DNA of 64,000 nt from Geitlerinema sp. PCC 7407 (GTDB lineage Bacteria; Cyanobacteriota; Cyanobacteriia; PCC-7407), in NCBI RefSeq assembly GCF_000317045.1, contig NC_019703.1:2468501-2532500 (forward strand), written 5' to 3'. Under the pieces are notes generated by a model. It did not search any database. It was not told where the DNA came from and saw only the letters and a list, made by a program, of their open reading frames with translations. Position numbers and translations under genes: made by a program. Positions 10,152 through 19,200 of the stretch are shown here, in pieces (positions within the stretch are counted from its first letter, which is position 1; each line of letters starts with the position of its first letter).

Positions 10152-10564
10152 GATGTAGCCTCCAAAAAGTCGATCGCAGTGAGAGCAGCCAGCAATCTTA
10201 GGTCAAGGTGAGGGTGAAGGGATAAGCCGCAACCTCTAGAATGCTCGTAGCGAAGGCTGCTGTACTCTCATCGTGCCTTGGTTCAGAGCCCCACAACCAA
10301 TTTAGTAACAAAGTTTGATACAAAACCGCAGCCCATTCTCCAGCCCTGTGGCCCTAGCAGCGCCAGCACCGCCCCCAGAGCCACCCCTAGCGCCAGCACG
10401 ACAGCAAGCATTGGGTCACGAAGATGGCAAAGACACCCGCGCAGAAAATCACAAAAAGAAGAAAAAAGAAGGATAGTACACAGACTATCCCCCTCTCAGA
10501 CACTATTAGAGATCTACTCAGACATTCATTAAGAGTCAGGGTTTCAATCCCCATACTCCAGACA
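10152..10564. other. Gap between the small gene and aqpZ
   Basis: Contains the aqpZ terminator (10462-10490) and no gene I can defend. A 42-codon hydrophobic frame on the minus strand (10283-10411, start MLAVVLALGV) could encode a single-span peptide, but it has no ribosome site that I can see and lies past the aqpZ terminator. Confidence 0.4.
10462..10490 (-). terminator. Intrinsic terminator of aqpZ
   Basis: Perfect 7-bp stem GGATAGT (10471-10477) and ACTATCC (10484-10490) with a 6-base loop. Read on the minus strand it is followed directly by TTCTTTTTTCTTC. It lies 74 bp past the aqpZ stop codon. Confidence 0.75.
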
Positions 10565-11332
10565 TCAGGGATTGGGGGCCATCTCCTCAGCCACTTCTGG
10601 CGTTGTGGGAGCCTCAAACAGCGTGTAGTAGAGCCACCCCGCCGCGATCGCCCCCAAAATCGGGAACACCCAAAAGACCCAAAGCTGACCGATCAGCTCC
10701 ACCCCCGCAAAGAGAGCCGGACCCGTGCTGCGCGCCGGATTCACCGAGGTATTGGTGACCGGGATGCTGATCAGGTGAATCAGCGTGAGCGCAAAGCCAA
10801 TGGCAAGGGGCGCAAACCCACTCGCCGCCAGCCGATCCGTCGAGCCAATGATGATCAACAGGAAAAAGAATGTCATCACAAACTCAGTGACGATCGCCCC
10901 CAGCAGGGAATAGCCCGCCGGAGAGTGCTCGCCAAAGCCGTTTGTCGCGAAGGGATTGGAACCAGCCAAGGTAAATTCTGGCTGGCTGCTGGCGATCAAA
11001 TACAAAATACCCGAAGCGGCGATCGCCCCCACCACCTGGGACGCGATATAGGGCAACAGATCCGCCCCCGGAAAGCGCTTCGCCGCAAATAACCCAAAAG
11101 AAACCGCCGGATTAAAATGTCCGCCGGAGATATGGCCCACCGCATAGGCCATCGTCAGCACCGTCAGACCAAAAGCAAGGGAGACCCCCACCAGACCGAT
11201 TCCCAGGGGGTTAGCCTCATTGCCGTAGGGGAAACCGGCCGCGAGCACCGCGCTGCCGCAGCCCCCGAGCACCAGCCAGAATGTGCCAAAAAATTCTGCA
11301 ATACACCGTTTCGTCAAAGTCGCTTTTGCCAT
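10565..11332 (-). CDS. aqpZ: Aquaporin Z (water channel)
   Basis: A 255-residue MIP-family inner-membrane channel with six transmembrane helices and two half-helices. Both NPA boxes are intact: Asn74-Pro75-Ala76 in GGHFNPAVS and Asn198-Pro199-Ala200 in SVNPARS. The selectivity-filter residues match the water-specific AqpZ type, with His186, Thr195 and Arg201 at the same mutual spacing as His174/Thr183/Arg189 of the E. coli protein, so water rather than glycerol is the expected substrate. Aquaporins of this type help cyanobacteria through osmotic change. The gene stands alone with its own terminator. A perfect 16-bp palindrome lies 64 bp upstream of the start and may be an operator. Confidence 0.96.
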   Translation of the reverse strand: MAKATLTKRCIAEFFGTFWLVLGGCGSAVLAAGFPYGNEANPLGIGLVGVSLAFGLTVLTMAYAVGHISGGHFNPAVSFGLFAAKRFPGADLLPYIASQVVGAIAASGILYLIASSQPEFTLAGSNPFATNGFGEHSPAGYSLLGAIVTEFVMTFFFLLIIIGSTDRLAASGFAPLAIGFALTLIHLISIPVTNTSVNPARSTGPALFAGVELIGQLWVFWVFPILGAIAAGWLYYTLFEAPTTPEVAEEMAPNP

Positions 11333-11395
11333 GGATTCTCCTATAAACGCCTATCAGTTAGGTCGTTGGCCAATTTGCCAGGCTGTCGTCAGGCG

Positions 11396-11411
11396 TGACT
11401 CTATAGAGTCA
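11396..11411. promoter_or_regulatory. 16-bp perfect palindrome upstream of aqpZ
   Basis: TGACTCTATAGAGTCA is perfectly self-complementary and lies 64-79 bp ahead of the aqpZ start. Size and position fit a dimeric repressor or activator site. The binding factor is unknown and I see no second copy nearby. Confidence 0.4.
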
Positions 11412-11688
11412 ATGCAGTCGAATGCAGAGCTAGGATGCTCGAAAAATATCTTGCACCATGGACAGTTTGCCGAATCTCTCCAAGGAGAAACCGGCAAAAT
11501 TTGTCACTCTTCGGCATCAGCCACCCGCCATCAACGTATCTTGTCGAAACAAAAGAAGCTGAAAACAATGCCATGAGAAACAAGCAGGTACGCCGGTTTT
11601 AGGGCAAACCAGGGCACCAAACAAGGGCCAAAGCCAAAGAACTAGCAGCGATCGCCGTGAGAGACTGGATTGCTAGCCAGCACACAAT

Positions 11689-11795
11689 AGATCTCCCGAG
11701 AGAGATCTCAACTTTGTAAAATTGATGACGGGTGAGATCCGTCACGTTGAAAGAATACAAAGAATATTAGGAGATCTCTGCTCAAAGATCTCACC
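11689..11795. repeat. Cluster of GAGATCT/AGATCTC motifs able to form nested hairpins
   Basis: Within 107 bp there are five copies of GAGATC or its complement: AGATCTC at 11689, GAGATCT at 11702, GAGATCC at 11734, GAGATCT at 11771 and AGATCTC at 11786. They pair as two local hairpins (11689-11708 and 11771-11792), and GGTGAGATC (11731-11739) is a perfect inverted match to GATCTCACC (11787-11795). The cluster sits in the 536-bp gap between aqpZ and the iron-binding protein gene, which otherwise holds no gene that I can see. Confidence 0.5.
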
Positions 11796-11830
11796 AAGCG
11801 CTAGAGATTTATCTTTCCTTAAGAAACGGT

Positions 11831-11850
11831 CCGCTACCGCGCAAAAGCGG
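11831..11850 (-). terminator. Possible terminator of the iron-binding protein gene
   Basis: A short stem CCGCT (11831-11835) and AGCGG (11846-11850), followed on the minus strand by ACCGTTTCTT. It lies 19 bp past the stop codon at 11869. The stem is short and the T-run interrupted, so this is tentative. Confidence 0.3.
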
Positions 11851-11868
11851 CGATCGCCCGTTCGCGCC

Positions 11869-12795
11869 TCAGGCTGCCGCGCCCAGAGCCGCCACAGTCC
11901 GCTGGATCAGTCGCTCCGTCGACAGCGGCCCCCCAAAAAACCAGGTATCTTCTCCCAAAGAATAGGTGCGCTCTTGCGCCACAAAGTCCAGCTTTTGCCA
12001 TAGCGGGTTGCGCTGGATCTGCTCGAAATTGGCGTCAGCAGCAGCAATGTAGAGAAAGTTGGCGTTTTGGTTGGCCGTGGTGAGCTCTTCGAGGCCCAGG
12101 CTGTTGTAGCCGTAGGGATCGACAGCGCCCTGCCAAGCATTGGTGAGGCCCAGGGCAATCAGGGTCTGGGTCGCGAGGGCTCGGTCATTGAAGAGGCGAA
12201 AGGGCGGCGTCGCCGACAGTACCTGGGCCAGCAGAAAAGGACGCTCCATCGCGCCAGCCTCCCGGAGGGTAGCCGATCCCTGGGTCAACGCAGTTTGTAG
12301 CCGCTGCACCACCGCTTCGCCTTCGGCCTGCTTGCCCACGGCAGCGGCGATCGCCCCCAGGGTCTGCTGCATCTCCGTCAGGGGATCGGGGCCATTGGCC
12401 GCGTAGGGATCAAAAATCTGGGTCGGGGCGATCGCCTCCAGGGTCGAGGCAATGGCGCGATGGCGAAAAGCCACCCCCAAGATCAGGTCTGGCTTCAGGC
12501 GAGCAATGGTCTCCAGGTTGGGCTCTTGGCGCGTGCCCACATCCACCACCTCAGGTCCCAGCTCCGGCGACACATTCACATAGCTGCGATAGTCCTGGAT
12601 GTCTGCCACCCCCACCGGCTGCATCCCCAGCGCCAGCAAGTCCTCTGCATAGACCCACTCCAGGGCCACCACACGCTGGGCCGGACCCGTGGGAGTTGGC
12701 GCGACGGCCTGAGAGTCGGGGCGGCGACCGCACGCAGTCGCCACCGCCGCCGCCCCAGCCGCCAACAGAAAATGACGCCGCGTCCAGGATTGCAT
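11869..12795 (-). CDS. Iron-siderophore ABC transporter substrate-binding protein (FecB-like)
   Basis: A 308-residue exported binding protein of the FecB/FhuD class (Peripla_BP_2). The N-terminus reads MQSWTRRHFLLAAGAAAVATACG: a twin arginine before a hydrophobic stretch, then Cys22 in a weak lipobox. Typical class features follow: RVVALEWVYAEDLLALG, NLETIARLKPDLILG and the C-terminal STERL segment. I chose the ATG at 12795 because GGAG lies six bases before it; an ATG at 12801 and one at 12846 are also in frame but poorly placed. The gene is divergent from a TonB-dependent receptor 444 bp away, so the two probably handle one ferric siderophore and share control. The permease and ATPase are not in the window. 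Confidence 0.88.
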   Translation of the reverse strand: MQSWTRRHFLLAAGAAAVATACGRRPDSQAVAPTPTGPAQRVVALEWVYAEDLLALGMQPVGVADIQDYRSYVNVSPELGPEVVDVGTRQEPNLETIARLKPDLILGVAFRHRAIASTLEAIAPTQIFDPYAANGPDPLTEMQQTLGAIAAAVGKQAEGEAVVQRLQTALTQGSATLREAGAMERPFLLAQVLSATPPFRLFNDRALATQTLIALGLTNAWQGAVDPYGYNSLGLEELTTANQNANFLYIAAADANFEQIQRNPLWQKLDFVAQERTYSLGEDTWFFGGPLSTERLIQRTVAALGAAA

Positions 12796-12846
12796 GATCA
12801 TCTCCGCCTTCGATTCCCTCTGATAGCGATTCTTCTGACTTTTCAC

Positions 12847-13239
12847 GACGCCCTAGCGCTTCTCCCAAGGGAAGATTGCATTCCCCGAAGCTAGTTGAGA
12901 ATACTTCTTCTAAAGCAGGCTAATAGCATTGAAAATACTTGTCAAGCCTGACTCATTTTTGTAGCAGCTTTTTCTGCAAAGTGCGTTGAGCACTTGACTC
13001 AATAGAATCATCAAAGATCCTCAGAGTGGGCTTTTTAGACCAGGCCGGATCATAGATCTGACAAATTTATCTTGACACAAGCTGCGAAATCTTCTAAATC
13101 TGGATTGCTCAGTAATTGCAAATTAGTTTCAATAAGCTAGAGCAGCAAGGCAAAACCGAGTCGGTTTTGACCGGAAATTTTGGGCGCGATCCCTTGGCGC
13201 GATCGCGGGTTGTTGTTGTTGCAAAAAGGGTTGTGAGGA
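12847..13239. promoter_or_regulatory. Divergent control region of the iron-uptake genes
   Basis: It drives the binding protein leftward and the TonB receptor rightward. The clearest element is AAGTGC-GTTGA-GCACTT (12979-12995), a perfect 6-bp inverted repeat. It overlaps TTGAG/CTCAA (12986-12990 and 12998-13002). TTGACA hexamers occur on the plus strand at 13072-13077 and on the minus strand at 12945-12940. I found no convincing match to the classical 19-bp Fur box. A ferric-uptake regulator is expected from the gene content but not shown. Confidence 0.4.
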
Positions 13240-15831
13240 ATGACGGTTCGTCAGTGGATACAGGCTGGGATGATTTCGGGGGCGGCGATCGCCGCTCTGG
13301 TGCAGCCCGCATGGGCGCAGGAGGTCAGCATCACGGCCATTGACCTTGAGCAAGCCGCCGATGGCGTGCGGCTACAGCTCGAAACCAGCGGCGTGCCGGA
13401 GATCGTTCCTAGCACCGAAGGGAACGCTTACATCGTGGAGATCCGGGGAGCCCAGCTCCGTCTGGCAGAAGGGAGCACCTTCGAGCAGGCCAACCCCAAC
13501 ACGGCGATCGCCTCGGTTCAGGTCACCGCCGTTGACGACAGCACCGTTCGCATCGTCATCCAGGGCGCCGCCGAGCTGCCCGCCGGGGAAGTGGTCTACG
13601 TGCCGGGCGGCGTGAACGTACTGGCAACCTCCCCCGCCGCCTTCACTTCAGTGGCCAGCGGCCTCTCGACCGGGGCACCCGTGCCGACGGCTGACGCAGG
13701 ATCAGAAGGCGACATGGCCGAGGGGGACATGGCGGAAGGGGACATGGCCGAGGGAGACGCTAGCTCCGAAAGCGCTCAGCCCCTCACGGTGATCGTCACC
13801 GCCACCCGCACCGAAACGGAAGCCGATCGCGTCCCCCGCTCGGTCACCGTCATCTCCCGCGAGCAAGTTCAGCAGCAGACCCGCCTCTCTCGCGACGTGG
13901 GCGAGGCCCTCGGCAAACTCGTCCCCGGCTTCGGACCGCCGACCCAGAGCAGCAGCGGCTTCGGCCAGTCCCTGCGGGGCCGCAGCGTCTCGGTGCTGAT
14001 CGACGGGGTGCCCCAGTCCGTCAGCCGGAACGTGTTCCGCGACCTCAACACCATTGACCCCGACGCCATCGAGCGAATCGAGGTGCTGCGCGGACCGACG
14101 GCGATCTACGGTGACGGCGCGACGGGCGGCGTGATCAACATCATCACGCGGCGGGCCAGCGAGGACCGCCTGGAGGTGACCACCGAGGTGGGCGTAGACA
14201 CGGCGGCGGGCGGCGATGCCTTCCTAGAGGGCGACAGCATCGGCTATTCCTTTGGCCAGTCGATCTCGGGAACCGATGGCGGCTTTGACTATGTTTTGTC
14301 GGCGACCTTTGCGGGGATTGGCAGCTTTTATGATGCCCAGGGCGATCGCGTGCCGCCAGACCCCAACGCCCAGGGCGGTCTTGCTGATGCCGATCGGATC
14401 AACCTGCTGAGCAAGCTGGGGGTCGAGCTGGCCGAAAATCAGCGGCTCCAGTTTACCTTTGAGCACTTCGAGGACAACCAAAACACCGACTTCACCAGCG
14501 ATCTGAGCATTGACCAGATCCCCGGTCGCCAGAAGGCTCGGGCGCGGCGGGGCCTGGTGCTCGAAGACCCGGCGGGCAGCGAAAACACGGTGCTCAACCT
14601 CGACTACACCCACCGCGACTTTCTCAATGGCCGCCTCCACGGTCAAGCCTACTACCGCAACTTCAAGGGGCGCTTTTTCCCCTTTGACGCGCGCAGCTTC
14701 GCCAGTTTGGGCAACACGATCTTCCAGTCGGAGCTCCAGTCCGAGAAGTGGGGAACGCGCCTCGATCTCGATACGCCGCTAACCCAAGATCGCTCTGTGC
14801 GGCTGCTGTGGGGCCTGGACTACAACAACGAAGACGTCAGCCAGCCCCTGGATATCTTTGATCCGGTGACCCTCGAAAATAGCGGCGGCCTGGTGTTCCG
14901 GAAGATCGGCGATCGCAGCTGGACGCCGCCCTACACCCAAAAAGCCCTCGGCCTGTTTGCTCAGCTCAACTGGGACATCAGCGATCGTTTCTTGATCAAT
15001 GGCGGCGTTCGGCACGAGCGCGTGGGCGTCGATGTGGACACCTTCACTACGATTCGGGGCGACAACATCGGCGGCGGCGACTTAGACTACAACGCGACCC
15101 TATTTAATGTGGGAACCGTGGTCGGGATCACCGACGAAGTGAACGCCTTTGCAAACTTCGCCCAGGGCTTCTCTCTGGCGGATGTGGGCTTGGCGCTGCG
15201 CAACGCTCCGGCGGGCTTCTCGGTCGAGACCCTGCGGCCCGAACCCCAAAAAGTCGATCACTACGAGATCGGCCTGCGGGGCGACTGGGACAAAGTGCAA
15301 GGCTCCATCGCGGCTTTTTATAACCAGTCGGACCTGGGCACAAGCTTCACGGCACCGGGGGAGGTTCTTCGCGATCCCCAGCGGATCTATGGGGTCGAGC
15401 TAACGCTGGATGCCCAGCCGAGCGATCGCTGGCAGGTCGGGGGCAACCTCAGCCTGTCCGAGGGCGATCGCGACAGCGACGATGATGGCGACTACGAGAG
15501 CGATCTGAACGGCTTTAGCATTTCGCCCCTGAAGATCTCGGCCTATGTCGAGCACGCCACCACGCCGGGCTGGAGCAACCGGCTTCAGGCGCTCTTCTCC
15601 GGATCGCGCGATCCAGAGGGAGACGGCTTTGGTCTGGGTGAGGTAGAGAGCTATTTCACCGTGGACTATCTCAGCAGCATTGAGCTAGGCCGCGGCACTC
15701 TCACCCTCGGGGTCGAGAACCTCTTCAACAACCAGTATTTCCCAGTGGTTTCTCAGCTCCAGTCTGCTGACTCCAGCTACTCTGCTGCTCGAGGCCGCAC
15801 GATCCGCGCGAGCTATTCTTTCTCCTGGTAG
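13240..15831 (+). CDS. TonB-dependent siderophore receptor with N-terminal AMIN domain
   Basis: An 863-residue outer-membrane receptor. A signal peptide (residues 1-26, cleavage after AWA) leads into an AMIN domain (about 28-135), a feature of cyanobacterial TonB receptors thought to anchor to the cell wall. An acidic repeated linker (GDMAE units, about 157-175) follows. The TonB box and plug begin near TVIVTATRTETEADRVPRSV; the plug continues with VSVLIDGVPQS and IERIEVLRGPTAIYGDGATGGVINIITRR, and the 22-strand barrel ends in an aromatic residue (SYSFSW). Substrate is probably a ferric siderophore, judged from the divergent FecB-like gene. The ribosome site AAAAGGG lies nine bases before the ATG. 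A strong terminator follows at 15879. Confidence 0.95.
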   Translation: MTVRQWIQAGMISGAAIAALVQPAWAQEVSITAIDLEQAADGVRLQLETSGVPEIVPSTEGNAYIVEIRGAQLRLAEGSTFEQANPNTAIASVQVTAVDDSTVRIVIQGAAELPAGEVVYVPGGVNVLATSPAAFTSVASGLSTGAPVPTADAGSEGDMAEGDMAEGDMAEGDASSESAQPLTVIVTATRTETEADRVPRSVTVISREQVQQQTRLSRDVGEALGKLVPGFGPPTQSSSGFGQSLRGRSVSVLIDGVPQSVSRNVFRDLNTIDPDAIERIEVLRGPTAIYGDGATGGVINIITRRASEDRLEVTTEVGVDTAAGGDAFLEGDSIGYSFGQSISGTDGGFDYVLSATFAGIGSFYDAQGDRVPPDPNAQGGLADADRINLLSKLGVELAENQRLQFTFEHFEDNQNTDFTSDLSIDQIPGRQKARARRGLVLEDPAGSENTVLNLDYTHRDFLNGRLHGQAYYRNFKGRFFPFDARSFASLGNTIFQSELQSEKWGTRLDLDTPLTQDRSVRLLWGLDYNNEDVSQPLDIFDPVTLENSGGLVFRKIGDRSWTPPYTQKALGLFAQLNWDISDRFLINGGVRHERVGVDVDTFTTIRGDNIGGGDLDYNATLFNVGTVVGITDEVNAFANFAQGFSLADVGLALRNAPAGFSVETLRPEPQKVDHYEIGLRGDWDKVQGSIAAFYNQSDLGTSFTAPGEVLRDPQRIYGVELTLDAQPSDRWQVGGNLSLSEGDRDSDDDGDYESDLNGFSISPLKISAYVEHATTPGWSNRLQALFSGSRDPEGDGFGLGEVESYFTVDYLSSIELGRGTLTLGVENLFNNQYFPVVSQLQSADSSYSAARGRTIRASYSFSW
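13708..13752 (+). repeat. Three tandem 15-bp units encoding Gly-Asp-Met-Ala-Glu
   Basis: The units (13708-13722, 13723-13737, 13738-13752) differ by a few synonymous bases and encode GDMAE three times. A partial fourth unit follows. They form the acidic linker between the AMIN domain and the plug, and could change copy number by slippage without breaking the frame. Confidence 0.85.
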
Positions 15832-15839
15832 TTTTCCAC

Positions 15840-15870
15840 CACCACACCTGAGTTTTATCACCACACCTGA
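15840..15870 (+). repeat. 12-bp direct repeat after the TonB receptor gene
   Basis: CACCACACCTGA occurs at 15840-15851 and again at 15859-15870, just ahead of the terminator. Significance unknown. Confidence 0.6.
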
Positions 15871-15878
15871 ATCAATAG

Positions 15879-15910
15879 AGGCCCTGGGCGATCGCCTAGG
15901 GCCTTTTTTT
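15879..15910 (+). terminator. Intrinsic terminator with HIP1 core, after the TonB receptor
   Basis: AGGCCCT (15879-15885) pairs with AGGGCCT (15898-15904). The interior GGCGATCGCC continues the stem, leaving one G-U pair and a tight apex. Seven T follow. It lies 48 bp after the receptor stop. The rest of the 15832-16209 gap shows no gene. Confidence 0.88.
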
Positions 15911-16209
15911 AAATCTGTGGAAGAATCTACAAAGGAGATTTGTTCTCCCAGAGAAAAGACTTAGAATCAGTTCAGATTCTCTGAAAGTATGCTCGGACAG
16001 CCAGAGCCTTATTAAAGAAATATAAATTTTCGCGAAGATGTGCCACAGAAAAGACGGCGATCGCCGGTAGATTGGGAGCTAGGCCACCTGACTCAAGGAT
16101 ACTTAGAGAAAAAGGTGATTTCTAACACGTTTCGTACCCCCGTCCGAAGCGAATTCAAGGGTCAATAAAGCGGTACTCTCCTCGATCTAGACATCAAGAA
16201 GCTTTCTGC

Positions 16210-19200
16210 ATGGTCATGAGTCAATTCCCCAATGCCCATTTGACAGACGGGGATTTCGCCTTACCAGTGCCTGATTTTGCGGCTGTGGCGCGGGTCATGC
16301 AGGCGATCGCCCGGGCCTCCCATCGCCCAGCGCTTTTCAAGACGCTTCTAGAAGCAGCGCTTCAGGAATGGGGAGCTCAGGAAGCCGGGCTGGCGATCGC
16401 GACCCCCATCGGTCTGAGCATCGTCGCTCAGCTGCCCGAGGAACCCTCGGAGGCGGCCCGAGGCTTTGCCCATCGATCGGAGGGATTCGAGGCTTTTTTG
16501 CAGCGGGTCCAGACCACCCGGCGGCACCAGGTTGAGGCGATCGCAGATTCGGGTGTCCGCGCGGCGCTGGTCGGCGTTCCCCTCCTTGACGGTGAGCGCT
16601 GTGAGGGGGTTTTGTGCTTTCGGCACGAGCACGGTCTGGCGTTTGGGGAGGCCCAGTGGCAGCCGCTGCTGGCGATCGCAACTCAGGGGGCGATCGCCCT
16701 CCATCAGATCCATCGGCACAGCCAGACCCACCAGCGGGTGCAGCAGCTTGAAGATCAGCTCCAGAGCCAGCTTCAGCAGATCCATCACCTGATGAGCGAT
16801 CGCCTCCAGATCACCGAGAAACTCACCTGGCTCTTTGAGGGTTCTCCCTACCCGATCTTGTTATTTTCGCTACCGAGCGGCCAATATCGCGACGTCAACA
16901 ATAGCTTTTGCCAGATGCTCGGTTTGCAGCGAGCGGAGGTGCTCGGACAGACCGGCAACACCCTAAATATCTGGCTCGATCCTGGCGATCGCGATCGCCT
17001 CGTGGCGGTGGCCCGCACCACCGGCACCCTCGACAACTATGAGTGTCGCCTGCGCACCAAATCCGGTGATATTCGCACCTGGCTGATTTCTCTGCGCGTG
17101 ATCTTGCTAGAGGGCCAGCCCCACGGATTTGTCGTCGGCAATGATATCACCGAGCGCAAGCGAGCGGAGGAGCTTTTTGGGCTGGTCTTTCGGGCCTCGC
17201 CGGGGGCGATCGTCTTGGCCCAGTTTTCGACGGGCAGGATCATCGATGTCAATCAGAGTTTTTGCGATCTGCTGGGCTATAGCCGCAGCGAGGTTCTGGG
17301 GCGCGACGGCCAAACCCTCAACCTCCTGGTCAACTCTGAGCAGCGGGAGTCCTTGCGGGAGTATCTCCAGCACCAAGGCGTCTTTCGAGATATCACCCTG
17401 GAGTGTCAGACCAAGGCAGGCCAGGTTCGCACCTGTCTCCTTTCAGCAGAGCTGATCCAGTCCCACAACCTCGATCTTTGTATTGTAGCGATCAAAGATA
17501 TTACGGCTTGGAGCCAGACAGAGCAGGCGTTGCGCCAGAGTGAGCAGCGCTGGCAGCTTGCCATCGGCGCTAACAATGACGCCATTTGGGACTATGACTT
17601 TCTTACCGACCAGACCTTTCGATCCGATCGCTGGTTTGAAATTTTGGGCTATACGCCCGAAGATCTCACCAGAAGTGGAGAGTCCTGGTTTCAGCGTATC
17701 CACCCCGACGATCGCGATCGCATTCTCCAGCACCGTCAGGCCTTTCTCGATCGCAAAGTCTCGACTTATCACGTGGAATATCGTCTGCGCGCCTCGGACG
17801 GCAGCTACAAGTGGGTGAGCGATCGCGCCCAGTGTCTCTGGGATAGCGAAGGGCAGCCCCTGCGCCTCATCGGCTCCATGAGTGATATCACTTTGCGCCG
17901 CCGCATGGAGGAGGCCCTGCGCCACAGCGAGGAGCAGTTTCGCCGTCTCGTGTTTAATATCCCGGGCGCAATCCATCGCTGTCGATATCTCCACTGTGGC
18001 GCTTCTACAGAGTTTATCAGCGACTTTATCGAAGAAATGAGCGGCTATCCAGCCAGCGACTTTATCCAAGAGAGAGTTCGATCCTATCTCGATATTGTCC
18101 ATCCCGATGATGCGCAGCACTTTTTAGAAGTCTGCTATCAGGCTGTCCAGAGCCAGGATCCCTTCATCATGGAATATCGCATCTGCCACGCCGATGGCAG
18201 CATTCGCTGGATGTATGAGAAGGGTCGCGCCACGGTGGATGAGGCTGGAACGACCTATGTCGACAGCGCAGTGTTTGACATCACCGATCGCAAGCTGGCC
18301 GAAGAAGCTCTCCGAGAGAGTGAGCAGCGCTTTCGGACGCTCATCGAAGAATTGCAGGTGGGAGTTTTGCTTCAGGGAGCCAATGCTGAGGTACTGGTGG
18401 CAAACCGCGCCGCGCTCAAGCTCCTGGGCCTGACCGAAGCCGAGATTACCCATCTCGATATCTATGATCCGATCTGGCAGGTGGTGCACGAAGATGGTCG
18501 CCCGTTTTGTGTAGAAGAGCAGCCCACGCCGCTGGCGATCGCCACCCGCCAGTCGGTGCGCAATGTGGTGATGGGAGTGGGGAGACCCGATGGCACCCTA
18601 GCCTGGCTGCTGGTCAACGCAGAACCCCAGTTCACCCAAGAGGGAGAAGTTTCCCAGGTGATCTGCACCCTCAGCGACATCACAGAGCGCAAGCAGGTCG
18701 AAGAAGCCCTTCAGCAGGCCAAGGACGCCGCCGACGCCGCCAACAAGGCCAAGAGTGAGTTTTTGGCCAACATGAGCCATGAGCTGCGAACGCCCCTCAC
18801 AGCGATCTTGGGGCTCTCAGAGGTCCTCGCCGACCAGGTTTATGGCTCCCTCAACGAGCAGCAGATTCGCTATCTAGAGACGATCGCCCAGAGTGGAAAA
18901 CATCTCCTAGAGCTGATTAACGATCTTCTAGATTTAGCCAAGGTAGAAGCCGGCAAGATTGATCTCCACTTGGTGCCCACATCCGTGCAGGATCTGTGTG
19001 AATCCAGTTTGATGTTTGTGCGGGAGCAGGCTCACCAGCGAAATATCACCCTGAGCCTGGAAATACCGCCCGAAGCGTCTCTGGTAACCGTTGATGAGCG
19101 CCGAATGCAGCAGGTGCTGATCAATCTTCTCAGCAATGCCGTGAAGTTTACCCCCGCTGGGGGAAAGGTTGCCGTGGAGGTACAGGTCGATCGCGATCGC

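Noticed and set aside
10283-10411. Possible 42-residue hydrophobic peptide on the minus strand
   Set aside because: It resembles a single-span photosystem subunit only in hydrophobicity. It has no ribosome site and lies just past the aqpZ terminator.
10536-10552. GGGTTTCAATCCCC, like the end of a cyanobacterial CRISPR repeat
   Set aside because: Only one copy; no spaced repeats nearby and no cas gene in the window.
12896-12923. TTGAGAATACTTCTTCTAA considered as a Fur box
   Set aside because: Its halves are poorly complementary and it matches the Fur consensus at few positions.
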